Origin: CAYVVD01 sp964454975
GTDB taxonomy: Bacteria > Bacteroidota > Ignavibacteria > Kapaibacteriales > UBA2268
DNA: 64,000 nt
Assembly (NCBI GenBank): GCA_964454975.1
Contig: CAYVVD010000017.1
Coordinates: 11,449 to 75,448 of the forward strand
Direction: 5' to 3'
Position numbers and translations under genes: made by a program
Part shown: in pieces, positions 27,801 to 34,273 of the stretch
How the letters are laid out: each line of letters starts with the position of its first letter
Position numbering within the stretch: the first letter of the stretch is position 1
The notes under the pieces: model-generated
Seen by the model: the letters and a program-made list of their open reading frames with translations, nothing else
Told to the model about the DNA's origin: nothing
Databases searched by the model: none

Positions 27801-28367
27801 ATCAATTGATTGTATAAAACAAGCGTGAGGCTGCGGACGGCTGTATGCGTCTTTCGATTTGGTCAGTTTGCCGGTTTCCTGGTCCACGTAGTAGTGGCCT
27901 TGTTTGCTGCCTGTAATACCATAGGCATAGTTCAGGCCTGTGTTGAACCACTGGGGAGAATTTGGAGCACCCATCTGATTCAGAAGCATATAGCACATCT
28001 CGTCGTAGTAGATTCGTGCATCGCGTTCTGTATCAAAGTATCCGTTTTCTTCGCCCCAATGCCTCCATGCTCCGGCCAGCCTGTGAGCCACCTGGCGAAC
28101 AGTGTTTTCAGAGCCGAGTTTTTGCTTTCCGTTTTCGTCCATAACAGGCTTGCCGTTTTCATCAAATTGCGGTACGCCAGTTTTACGGAAGTATTTCTGA
28201 GCCAATATGTCAGTTGACATCTGCGACCATTGCGACGGAACTTCAACGTTATCCATCTGGAAAACAGTCGAGCCGTCCGGATTCCGGAGTACCGAAGTTC
28301 TCCGGGTATAGGTAAACATATCAAAGGGACTAATACCGTCCCTGGTAAACCTTCTGTAAATTTTCAT
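24843..28367 (-). CDS. nrdJ: Adenosylcobalamin-dependent (class II) ribonucleoside-diphosphate reductase
   Basis: NrdJ reduces ribonucleotides to deoxyribonucleotides using adenosylcobalamin instead of oxygen or a glycyl radical, so DNA precursors can be made with or without oxygen. The 1174-residue protein has the ten-stranded barrel with the first active-site cysteine in the HACFIQSIDD region, NPCSEYMFLDDTACNLASLN near residue 450, and APTGTIGLVMDCDTTG near residue 650. A TSCPD-type domain (about 990-1060) and a C-terminal cysteine cluster (GEQCGQCG...CEDCGSTSGC) close it, the latter fitting the redox-active tail. A charged low-complexity linker (about 1075-1140) precedes the tail. No other reductase is in the window. 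Confidence 0.95.
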   Translation of the reverse strand: MKIYRRFTRDGISPFDMFTYTRRTSVLRNPDGSTVFQMDNVEVPSQWSQMSTDILAQKYFRKTGVPQFDENGKPVMDENGKQKLGSENTVRQVAHRLAGAWRHWGEENGYFDTERDARIYYDEMCYMLLNQMGAPNSPQWFNTGLNYAYGITGSKQGHYYVDQETGKLTKSKDAYSRPQPHACFIQSIDDDLLNEGGIFDLATREARIFKYGSGTGTNFSNLRAEGEILSGGGVSSGLMSFLKIFDRAASAIKSGGTTRRAAKMVIVNIDHPDVEKFIEWKAKEEEKVASLVAGSKINSTFLKAILEEAIQNGADIVLNKKLEALIQRALNRGVPINYIHRVLDLISQGYTSLDFDEYDTHYEGEGYITVSGQNSNNSIRITNDFMRAVENDEMWELKFRTTSEVARRVRARHLWEKINMSAWKSADPGLQFDSTINEWHTCPESGRINASNPCSEYMFLDDTACNLASLNLMHFYDEENKQFNVEDFRHAVRLWTITLEISVLMAQFPAKRVAELSYKFRTLGLGYANLGSLLMVSGIPYDSKEALSWAGAITGILCGQAYETSAEMAQDIGAFPGYDENKENMLRVIRNHRRAAYNANPSEYEGLTIKPMGIDSRYCPEYMVKSACENWDRALELGEQYGYRNAQVTVIAPTGTIGLVMDCDTTGIEPDFAIVKYKKLAGGGYFKIVNQSVRKALAALEYTEKQIEDIERYCKGHGTLTGCPHINKKALRLKGFSDDKIEAVENQLDDVFDVKFAFNKWALGEEFCKVLGFSEQQLQDPKFNMLRALGFTEKEIEEANDYICGTMMIEGAPHVKTEHLPIFDTANKCGRHGERYIAHMAHVKIMAAAQPFISGAISKTVNMPSHATVADIGEVYSRSWKMMLKAIALYRDGSKLSQPLNSSSYEGLDEVISLGDENTLDETLGPQQVHEKVAQRIEHRAIRHKLPRKRNGHIREASVGGHKVYLRTGEYADGTLGEIFIDMYKEGAAFRGLLNSFAILASKALQYGVPLEELVDSFTFTRFEPAGLVKGHESIKNATSILDYVFRSLGYDYLNRTDFVHVKAVDELPSEGESSPEVKGSKEEEETPEKEKSEPILSEAEIETKKSKPELVIVNGNGHSHSNGHSAKPKVHSGNEAKSFGYTGEQCGQCGSMRVKRNGSCTVCEDCGSTSGCS

Positions 28368-28783
28368 CCAGTTACCCCGGTTGGATTATTTTAGATTTTT
28401 TTATTCTGATTATTATGCCGACCTTTTGTCCCCCTCTCCCCGGCATCTTGGGAAAGAAAAGGCAGTTTTACCTGCCTTTTTAATAATTTAGCGTAATATA
28501 ACGCTTTTATTTTTCAATTCAATGCGAAAATTACTTGATAGTAATTGACTTTGAAGTCTGTGACTCGCATTCCTAATTTAGGCATTAAATTGAAAATTTC
28601 AAATATTAATTTTCAGTTAATAAACTTTCAGCCATTAAATTGAGGGCGACAGCTAATCGTAACTGTTATGAAAATATCAAATCATAAATTATTAAAAAAA
28701 AGTTAATTTTCCACAAATAGCCTATTATTATGTAAGGCATTATTATTAAATTACTTATCAAGTTTTACACACTTTTTTCAACT
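28368..28783. promoter_or_regulatory. 416-base structured spacer between nrdJ and the PAP2 gene
   Basis: This AT-rich spacer serves two divergent genes. It contains, from the nrdJ side: ATGCCG...CGGCAT (28415-28420 with 28441-28446) enclosing a G-rich loop on the nrdJ strand; a 9-bp stem AAAAGGCAG/CTGCCTTTT (28457-28480); an odd palindrome TTGAAAATTTCAA (28590-28602); and the direct repeat CATTAAATTGA at 28583 and 28633, exactly 50 bases apart. No cobalamin riboswitch core or tandem NrdR box was recognised. No gene is seen. Confidence 0.5.
28457..28480. terminator. Terminator-like hairpin in the nrdJ upstream region
   Basis: AAAAGGCAG and CTGCCTTTT form a 9-bp stem with a 6-base loop, ending in T-runs on both strands. 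It lies about 90 bases upstream of the nrdJ start. If the nrdJ transcript begins further upstream this is an attenuator-like element; otherwise it insulates the divergent genes. Confidence 0.45.
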
Positions 28784-29377
28784 ATGGAAGCACTGTTAGA
28801 TTTTGATACATGGCTCTTTTATGCCATAAACCACGGTTTGTCGAATTCCCTGTTTGACCGCTTCTTTCCTTTCATTACAGAAGTCCGGCACTGGATTATG
28901 CTATATATTGCAGGCTTTGTTGTGCTGTTTTGGAAAGGCGGCAGGCGCGGGATTTTAATTGGAATCGCCATAATTTTAACAATTGCAATCACCGACCAGC
29001 TAAACAGCTCATTTTTAAAAGAGTTCATCGGGCGAATACGCCCATGCCATGTGCTTCCTGACGTAAACTTACTCGTGAATTGCGGGGGTGGAAAAAGCTT
29101 TCCTTCTTCTCATGCCGCCAATAACTTCGCCCTTGCATATATTCTGAGCGTTTTTTTCTTCCGCCACAGGTTCCTGTTTTTTACAATCGCTTTCCTGATG
29201 GCATTTTCCCGTGTATATACAGGTGTACATTATCCATTTGATGCTGTCGGCGGGGCTTTTGTGGGGCTTGGAGTTGGGATGCTTGTTTCTATGCCGGCTC
29301 TTGCTCTCGACAGAAAACTATTCCCCGGCGGATTTCAGAATGCCGTCATTGATTCTAAGGATCCGACCGGCAAGTGA
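28784..29377 (+). CDS. PAP2-family membrane phosphatase
   Basis: The 197-residue integral membrane protein belongs to the PAP2/phosphatidic acid phosphatase superfamily, which removes phosphate from lipid or undecaprenyl pyrophosphates at the membrane. The three catalytic motifs are intact: K79-x6-R86-P87, PSSH (107-110) and SRVYTGVHYPFD (142-153). Five or six hydrophobic segments surround them. Its last 60 bases overlap the end of the LolD-like gene on the other strand. Undecaprenyl-pyrophosphate or lipid A-type substrates are possible; sequence does not decide. Confidence 0.88.
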   Translation: MEALLDFDTWLFYAINHGLSNSLFDRFFPFITEVRHWIMLYIAGFVVLFWKGGRRGILIGIAIILTIAITDQLNSSFLKEFIGRIRPCHVLPDVNLLVNCGGGKSFPSSHAANNFALAYILSVFFFRHRFLFFTIAFLMAFSRVYTGVHYPFDAVGGAFVGLGVGMLVSMPALALDRKLFPGGFQNAVIDSKDPTGK

Positions 29378-30007
29378 AGACACTCTCTCGCTGTGTGTTG
29401 CAATAATTACGGTTGTCTGCCTTTTTGAAATCATATCAGCTATCAGATTCAGAAAAGATTCGGCATTCTCCTTATCCAGGTTGCCTGTTGGTTCATCAGC
29501 AAGGATTAAATCCGGCTGATTAATCATGGCGCGTGCAATTGCTATCCGCTGTTGTTCACCACCGGACAGTTCCGATGGCTTGTTGCCGGCACGGTTTGCA
29601 ACGCCGGTCTCTTCAAGTAATTCCATCGCAGCGCTTTTTGCTTTTGATGATCCAGCACCACCTATCATTGCAGGTATCATTACATTTTCGAGGGCTGTAA
29701 ATTCCGGGAGAAGGTGGTGAAACTGAAATACAAAGCCAACGTGTTTATTTCTGAAAAGTGCTAATTCATCAGTTGGCAGTTGCAGTGGGTTTATCTCGTT
29801 CCCATTCAATGAATATTTGACTTCGCCCTTATCCGGCGAATCCAGAATACCGAGGATATGCAGCAATGTACTTTTACCTATACCCGAAGGACCCGTAATA
29901 GCAATAAACTCCCCCTTATCCACTTCCAGGAATGCTCCGGAAAGAATTACAGTCTCAGTATTCTTCTTGCGATATGATTTGTGTATATTTTGTGCTGTCA
30001 GGAACAT
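29318..30007 (-). CDS. lolD: LolD-like ABC transporter ATP-binding protein
   Basis: The 229-residue ATPase belongs to the LolD/MacB branch of ABC transporters; with a LolC/E membrane partner it would release lipoproteins from the inner membrane. It has Walker A GPSGIGKST (39-47), Q-loop FVFQFHHLLPEFTALENV, signature LSGGEQQRIAIARA, Walker B LILADEPTGNLD and the switch histidine in IIATHSE. The Q-loop region with HLLPEFTALENVMIP is the typical LolD form. No membrane partner gene is adjacent, so the partner must be elsewhere. The 3' end overlaps the PAP2 gene convergently by 60 bases. Confidence 0.85.
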   Translation of the reverse strand: MFLTAQNIHKSYRKKNTETVILSGAFLEVDKGEFIAITGPSGIGKSTLLHILGILDSPDKGEVKYSLNGNEINPLQLPTDELALFRNKHVGFVFQFHHLLPEFTALENVMIPAMIGGAGSSKAKSAAMELLEETGVANRAGNKPSELSGGEQQRIAIARAMINQPDLILADEPTGNLDKENAESFLNLIADMISKRQTTVIIATHSERVSSLAGRILRINDGILKSAGE

Positions 30008-30106
30008 ATTATTCAGGGTGTCTCATAAGTCATTAATTCAGCCATTTCCGGGAAGCAGTACCACGAATTAGGAGCGAAGCCCTCAAGTGATCATGATGAA
30101 TATTAG

Positions 30107-30126
30107 ATTCCCGCCTTTGCGGGAAT
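30107..30126. repeat. Dispersed palindromic element, perfect copy
   Basis: ATTCCCGC CTTT GCGGGAAT forms a perfect 8-bp stem with a 4-base loop. It sits in the 231-base gap between lolD and the rplQ terminator. A degenerate copy lies at 24791-24810. The rest of the gap (30008-30193) holds no gene. Confidence 0.55.
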
Positions 30127-30193
30127 GTCACAAAATGAAATCGCATCACATACGGGACAGACTCAATTTTGTTGCCAATCCTTGCCTATATAC

Positions 30194-30222
30194 AAAAAAA
30201 GGCATCGAAATGATGCCTTTTT
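30194..30222 (-). terminator. Rho-independent terminator of the ribosomal supercluster
   Basis: GGCATC/GATGCC stem with a 5-base loop (30201-30216), extended by A/T pairs and followed on the minus strand by seven T residues. It lies 17 bases after the rplQ stop and marks the end of the alpha operon. Confidence 0.87.
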
Positions 30223-30238
30223 CTGAATCTTTCAGTGA

Positions 30239-31153
30239 TTACTCTGATTTCTTATCCTTATCTTCTGAGCTGTCTTCTTCTTTATCGTCCGCCATTGCCT
30301 GTTCTTCGGGTTTCTGCTTTGCTTCTTCCACGGACTCAGTTTTTTTAGCCTCAGGTTCTTCAGTTTTAGCTTCCCCGGACGGCTTTATTTCTACCGGAGC
30401 TTCACTTTTCGCTTCCTGCTCAGGAGCGTTATCAGCATTTGTTTCATCTAACCGGGGTTCTTCAGCTTTAGCTTCAACAACCGGCTCCTCAGTTTTGACT
30501 TCTACCATGGAATCTTCAGCTATAGGTTCCTCTGTTGTTTCATCTGAAACTGCCTCTTCTTTTGCAGAGGATTCTTCAGCAACTGCTTCATCAGATTCTG
30601 TTTCCTGCGCTATATCCTTTGCATCAGCAGTTTCTTCTGCTTTAATTTCTTCTTCATCATCAAAAGTCTCAATCTCAGGTTCTGCTTTTTCAATCGGTTT
30701 TACTTTTTTCTTTTTCTTTGGTTTGAGCGATACAGATCCATCTTGAGGCGCAGACCAGTCAACCAGTTCTATGATAGCAGTCCTTCCTGCGTCGCCACGC
30801 CTGAACCCTGTCTTGGTGATGCGGGTATAACCACCGGGACGGCTTTCAACAACAGGCGCAATTGAATCAAAAAGCTCCTGTAGGACTGCTTTGTTTTGAA
30901 TGTCCCTGGCAACAATCCTGCGATTGTGAACATCAACGCTGTGGCCATCAGGCAACTGCCCCTGGGATTCTCTTGCAAGGGCAATTTTTGCCCTAGTAAT
31001 AAGCTGTTCTGCAAATGGCCTCAGTTCTTTAGCTTTTGCTTCAGTCGTACTAATCTTTTTATGCTCGAACAATGCAGTTGCAAGGCTGCGCATCAGCGCT
31101 CTTTTGTGGCTGCTTGTCCTGTTTAACTTTCTTCCGGCTTTCAGGTGTCTCAT
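30239..31153 (-). CDS. rplQ: Ribosomal protein L17 with a long acidic C-terminal tail
   Basis: L17 binds the 50S subunit near the exit tunnel. Residues 1-133 are a normal L17 (MRHLKAGRKLNRTSSHKRAL at the start, GGYTRITKTGFRRGDAGRTAIIELVDW at its end). It continues with a lysine run (145-150) and a 150-residue tail rich in Glu, Ala, Thr and Lys, with repeated short units such as VKTEEP, AKAEEP and AKTEEP. The total of 304 residues is more than twice the usual length. The tail looks disordered and of low complexity; its role is unknown. It is the last gene of the alpha operon, 32 bases after rpoA. Confidence 0.95.
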   Translation of the reverse strand: MRHLKAGRKLNRTSSHKRALMRSLATALFEHKKISTTEAKAKELRPFAEQLITRAKIALARESQGQLPDGHSVDVHNRRIVARDIQNKAVLQELFDSIAPVVESRPGGYTRITKTGFRRGDAGRTAIIELVDWSAPQDGSVSLKPKKKKKVKPIEKAEPEIETFDDEEEIKAEETADAKDIAQETESDEAVAEESSAKEEAVSDETTEEPIAEDSMVEVKTEEPVVEAKAEEPRLDETNADNAPEQEAKSEAPVEIKPSGEAKTEEPEAKKTESVEEAKQKPEEQAMADDKEEDSSEDKDKKSE

Positions 31154-31185
31154 TTCTCTACTCTCTAAACTCTTTTATTATTTCC

Positions 31186-32214
31186 TTAGTTGTTTGACGC
31201 TGTTTCCGGCGCCGGTTTTTCTTTTTCTTCTTTAAGGTAATGCTCTACGTTCATGCCAAATTCGAGTCCAAACTGCACTACAACTTCACCAAGCTCTGCA
31301 AGCGATTTCTTGCCAAAGTTCCTGAATTTTAGCAATTCTGATTCCTGGAGCGATACCAGCTCTGAAAGTGTTTTAATATTAGCAGCTTTCAGGCAATTAT
31401 GAGCGCGAACAGAAAGCTCAAGCTCGTCAACAGGTGTAAGCAGGATTTTGCGTAGCCTGTTTCTTTCGGCTGCCTTCACTTCCTCTTCCACTATTTCCTG
31501 TTGGTGTTGTTCTTCTTCAAGGTTTTCAAAATTGATAAAGAACTTTATGTGGTCTGCAAGTATTTTTGCAGCGTTGTGAACAGCTTCCTGTGCTGTAATA
31601 GTACCATCAGTACGTACGTCGATAATAAGTTTTTCGTAGTCTGTTTTCTGACCAACACGATAAGGCTCAACCATATAAATCACATTTCTGATAGGAGTGT
31701 AGATCGAATCAATCGGAAGCATTCCGAGAGGAAAATCAACAATCAACTGTTCCTCAGATGGAACATATCCCTTGCCGCGGCCGATTCTCAATTCTACGTC
31801 AAATTCGGCATCATCTGCAAGTGTTGCGATATGATGTTCCGGATTCATTATCTCTACCTGGTCGGTTGAATCCTGTATATCTTTAGCAGTCCAGGTGCCC
31901 GGGCCTTTCAGGTGGAACATAATTCTCTGGGCTTTTTTGTCCAGAGCTTTCATCCTAACTTCTTTCAGGTTAAGGATAATTTCTGAAACGTCCTCAATAA
32001 CACCCGGAATTGTCTGGAATTCATGCAATACATCGGTCAGTTTAATGCCGATAATTGCTGTTCCGGGAATAGATGAAAGGAGAACCCTGCGGAGTGAATT
32101 ACCAATAGTAACCCCGTAGCCTTCTTCCATCGGCTGGAGGACAAACCTGCCATGAAAATCAGATGATGATTCTTCTACCTGAACCCTCTCGGGCATTTGC
32201 ATTTGAATATTCAT
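31186..32214 (-). CDS. rpoA: RNA polymerase alpha subunit
   Basis: RpoA dimerises to start polymerase assembly and contacts upstream DNA and activators. The 342-residue protein has the N-terminal assembly domain (GYGVTIGNSLRRVLLSSIPG near residues 33-52) and the C-terminal helix-hairpin-helix domain (VDELELSVRAHNCLKAANI, then LLKFRNFGKKSLAEL). It follows rpsK after 32 bases. In most bacteria rpsD lies in between; here it is missing. A short acidic, proline-containing tail ends the protein (KEEKEKPAPETASNN). Confidence 0.97.
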   Translation of the reverse strand: MNIQMQMPERVQVEESSSDFHGRFVLQPMEEGYGVTIGNSLRRVLLSSIPGTAIIGIKLTDVLHEFQTIPGVIEDVSEIILNLKEVRMKALDKKAQRIMFHLKGPGTWTAKDIQDSTDQVEIMNPEHHIATLADDAEFDVELRIGRGKGYVPSEEQLIVDFPLGMLPIDSIYTPIRNVIYMVEPYRVGQKTDYEKLIIDVRTDGTITAQEAVHNAAKILADHIKFFINFENLEEEQHQQEIVEEEVKAAERNRLRKILLTPVDELELSVRAHNCLKAANIKTLSELVSLQESELLKFRNFGKKSLAELGEVVVQFGLEFGMNVEHYLKEEKEKPAPETASNN

Positions 32215-32246
32215 ATTCTTCGCTTTTTTTTAAAAAATCGTACTAA

Positions 32247-32627
32247 TTATACCCTTCTGCGCTTTGGAGGGCGGCAACCGTTATGCGGAATCGGAGTCTT
32301 ATCAATAATGCTATGAATCTCCAGACCCGCCATTGTTAGCGCACGAATTGCTGCTTCGCGTCCGGAACCGGGACCTTTCACAACGCAATCCAATTTGCGA
32401 AGTCCCATATCGTATGCTTCCTTGCCTGCTTTTTCAGCAGAAACCTGGGCAGCATAAGGGGTGTTCTTCTTTGAACCCCTGAAGCCATTTTTTCCGGCGG
32501 ATGACCAGCACAATGTATTGCCATACATATCAGTGATTGTGACCATCACATTGTTGAATGATGCGCGAACAAAAGCCTTCCCGTGTATATCGGAAACAAC
32601 TTTCTTTTTCTGTTTTTTCTTAGCCAC
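32247..32627 (-). CDS. rpsK: Ribosomal protein S11
   Basis: S11 lies in the 30S platform and helps form the mRNA exit region. The 126-residue protein has the family pattern HGKAFVRASFNNVMVTITD near the start, SSAGKNGFRGSKKNTPYAAQ, and the conserved end DKTPIPHNGCRPPKRRRV. A lysine-rich N-terminus (MAKKKQKKKVV) is usual. rpsM lies 54 bases upstream and rpoA 32 bases downstream. Confidence 0.97.
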   Translation of the reverse strand: MAKKKQKKKVVSDIHGKAFVRASFNNVMVTITDMYGNTLCWSSAGKNGFRGSKKNTPYAAQVSAEKAGKEAYDMGLRKLDCVVKGPGSGREAAIRALTMAGLEIHSIIDKTPIPHNGCRPPKRRRV

Positions 32628-32681
32628 TTATCTTTACCTCTAAATTCAGATAATTCGATTATAAATAAGAAATACAGTAAA

Positions 32682-33062
32682 TTATTTCTTACCGACTGCT
32701 TTTTTCTTTCCTGCAACAGTTTTCTTACGGCCTTTCCGTGTACGTGCATTTGTGCGTGTCCTCTGGCCGTGTGCCGGAAGCCCTCTCCTGTGCCTTAGCC
32801 CGCGATAGCAACCAATGTCCATCAACCTTTTGATGTTCATCTGTGTTTCCGAGCGGAGCTGACCTTCTACAAGATAAGAATCCATAACAGTACGAATCTG
32901 TGATACTTCATCGTCTGTCCAGTCAGAAACACGCTTATAAAGGTCAACGCCGGCTTCATTGAGAATATCTTCTGATTTTTTCTTGCCTATACCGAAAATA
33001 TAGGTTAGTCCGACAAATCCACGCTTATTTTTAGGTAAATCAACTCCAGCTATACGAGCCAC
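32682..33062 (-). CDS. rpsM: Ribosomal protein S13
   Basis: S13 sits in the 30S head and contacts the P-site tRNA and the B1 bridges. The 126-residue protein opens MARIAGVDLPKNKRGFVGLTYI, shows GIGKKKSEDIL and ends in a basic tail with CYRGLRHRRGLPAHGQRTRTNARTRKG-type sequence followed by lysines. Length and motif order are standard for the family. It follows rpmJ by 18 bases. Confidence 0.97.
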   Translation of the reverse strand: MARIAGVDLPKNKRGFVGLTYIFGIGKKKSEDILNEAGVDLYKRVSDWTDDEVSQIRTVMDSYLVEGQLRSETQMNIKRLMDIGCYRGLRHRRGLPAHGQRTRTNARTRKGRKKTVAGKKKAVGKK

Positions 33063-33080
33063 AACAAATCTCCTTGAAAA

Positions 33081-33197
33081 TTAACCCTGTCTCTGCTTAA
33101 AACGGGGATTTTTCTTGTTTATAATGTAAACTTTTCCCTTCCTGCGGACGATCTTGTCGTCCGGATTTCTCTTTTTTACGGAAGCCTGAACTTTCAT
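33081..33197 (-). CDS. rpmJ: Ribosomal protein L36, zinc-free form
   Basis: This 38-residue gene reads MKVQASVKKRNPDDKIVRRK at the start and ends KKNPRFKQRQG. L36 lies on the 50S subunit near helix 97 and the L7/L12 base. The usual zinc ligands, three Cys and one His, are replaced here by N11, D14, N27 and F33, so it is the zinc-free type common in Bacteroidota. It lies between infA (11 bases) and rpsM (18 bases), its standard position. The match of every other conserved residue makes the call firm despite the small size. Confidence 0.95.
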   Translation of the reverse strand: MKVQASVKKRNPDDKIVRRKGKVYIINKKNPRFKQRQG

Positions 33198-33208
33198 AGT
33201 TTTGACTC

Positions 33209-33427
33209 TTATTTATACCTGTATACTATTCTACCTTTGGACAGGTCGTAAGGCGAAAGCTCTACTGTCACCTTGTCGCCCTGTAGTATTTTAATGAAAT
33301 TCATGCGCATTTTGCCTGATATATGCGCCAGTACCTTGTGCCCGTTATCAAATCGGACTATAAACTGCGTATTAGGCAAAGTCTCTTCTATCACACCGTC
33401 AATTCGTATTAAATCCTGTTTAGCCAT
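33209..33427 (-). CDS. infA: Translation initiation factor IF-1
   Basis: IF-1 blocks the A site of the 30S subunit and assists IF-2 and IF-3 in start-codon selection. The 72-residue OB-fold protein starts MAKQDLIRIDGVIEETLPNTQF and contains FDNGHKVLAHISGKMRMNFIKI and GDKVTVELSPYDLSKGRIVYR, matching the family from end to end. It lies 20 bases after map and 11 before rpmJ. Confidence 0.97.
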   Translation of the reverse strand: MAKQDLIRIDGVIEETLPNTQFIVRFDNGHKVLAHISGKMRMNFIKILQGDKVTVELSPYDLSKGRIVYRYK

Positions 33428-33447
33428 TAAATGCTTTTCTGTTCTAT

Positions 33448-34245
33448 TTAATCCAACAACGTTAAAATTCTTGCTTTGCCATTATCAACAATCACTGTAT
33501 GCTCAAAATGGGCTGCAGGCTTTTTGTCAGCCGTTATAACGGTCCAGCCGTCAGAAAGCGACATAACATCCTTGATACCTGCATGCACCATCGGCTCAAT
33601 CGCAAGTGCGTATCCTTTTTCAAGTTTCAGGTTCGGATATTTCTTCCTGTAAAGCAACGGTGGAATAAAATTAGGCACAGGCGGCTCTTCGTGGAGCTTA
33701 CTTCCGATGCCGTGCCCGACAAGTTCCCGAGTCAGGCTGAAACCGTTTTCTTCACAGTGACGCTGTATAGCGCCCGAAATATCATATAACTTATTGCCTT
33801 CGACAGCCTGCTCGATTCCGAACATCAGGGCTTCTCTTGTAACCCTTAGCAACTTCTGCTTTTCATCGTCTATTTTGCCGACGGGAAAAGTTTTAGCATG
33901 GTCGCCGAAATAACCGCCTTTCTCACAGCCACAGTCAATCGAGACAATATCACCTTCATTTAGCTTACTCGGCCCGGGAATCCCGTGGACAACCTGTTCA
34001 TTGACAGAAATGCAAAGTGAACCGGGAAAAACGAGATGCTCGATCCTGTAGCCTTTGAATGCCGGATTCCCATCCTGGGAACGAATATAATCTTCTGCAA
34101 TCCTGTCAAGCTCAATCGTCTCGACACCCGGCTTTATGTGTTTTTCAACAAGGAGCAGCGTTTCCGCTACAATCCTGCAGGATTCAGCCATCAGGCTGAT
34201 CTCGTTTTCTGTTTTAATGTTGGGCAGATTTGTTTTCCTGGCCAT
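33448..34245 (-). CDS. map: Methionine aminopeptidase type I
   Basis: Map removes the initiator methionine from new proteins. The metal ligands are present: IDCGCEKGGYFGDHAKTF with the two Asp, GHGIGSKLHEEP with His, AIEPMV and FEHTVIV with the two Glu; the substrate His lies in VVHGIPG. The start is uncertain: ATG 34245 (MARKTNLPNIKTENEI) has GAGGGG close upstream and gives the usual family length of 265; ATG 34272, just after the secY stop, would add nine basic residues. No N-terminal zinc finger is present. It follows secY in the spc operon. Confidence 0.95.
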   Translation of the reverse strand: MARKTNLPNIKTENEISLMAESCRIVAETLLLVEKHIKPGVETIELDRIAEDYIRSQDGNPAFKGYRIEHLVFPGSLCISVNEQVVHGIPGPSKLNEGDIVSIDCGCEKGGYFGDHAKTFPVGKIDDEKQKLLRVTREALMFGIEQAVEGNKLYDISGAIQRHCEENGFSLTRELVGHGIGSKLHEEPPVPNFIPPLLYRKKYPNLKLEKGYALAIEPMVHAGIKDVMSLSDGWTVITADKKPAAHFEHTVIVDNGKARILTLLD

Positions 34246-34273
34246 TTCCCCTCTATTTCTTGGCCTCTTCATT

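Noticed and set aside
24843..28367. Possible intein or fusion in nrdJ because of its length (1174 residues)
   Set aside because: The extra length is explained by the TSCPD domain, a charged linker and the cysteine tail; no intein splice motifs were seen.
28368..28783. Possible cobalamin riboswitch upstream of nrdJ
   Set aside because: The conserved B12-box core was not found on either strand, and class II reductases themselves need B12, so repression by B12 is not expected.
30239..31153. Frameshift fusion as the cause of the long L17
   Set aside because: The tail is in frame, low-complexity and followed at once by the operon terminator; no second domain is present.
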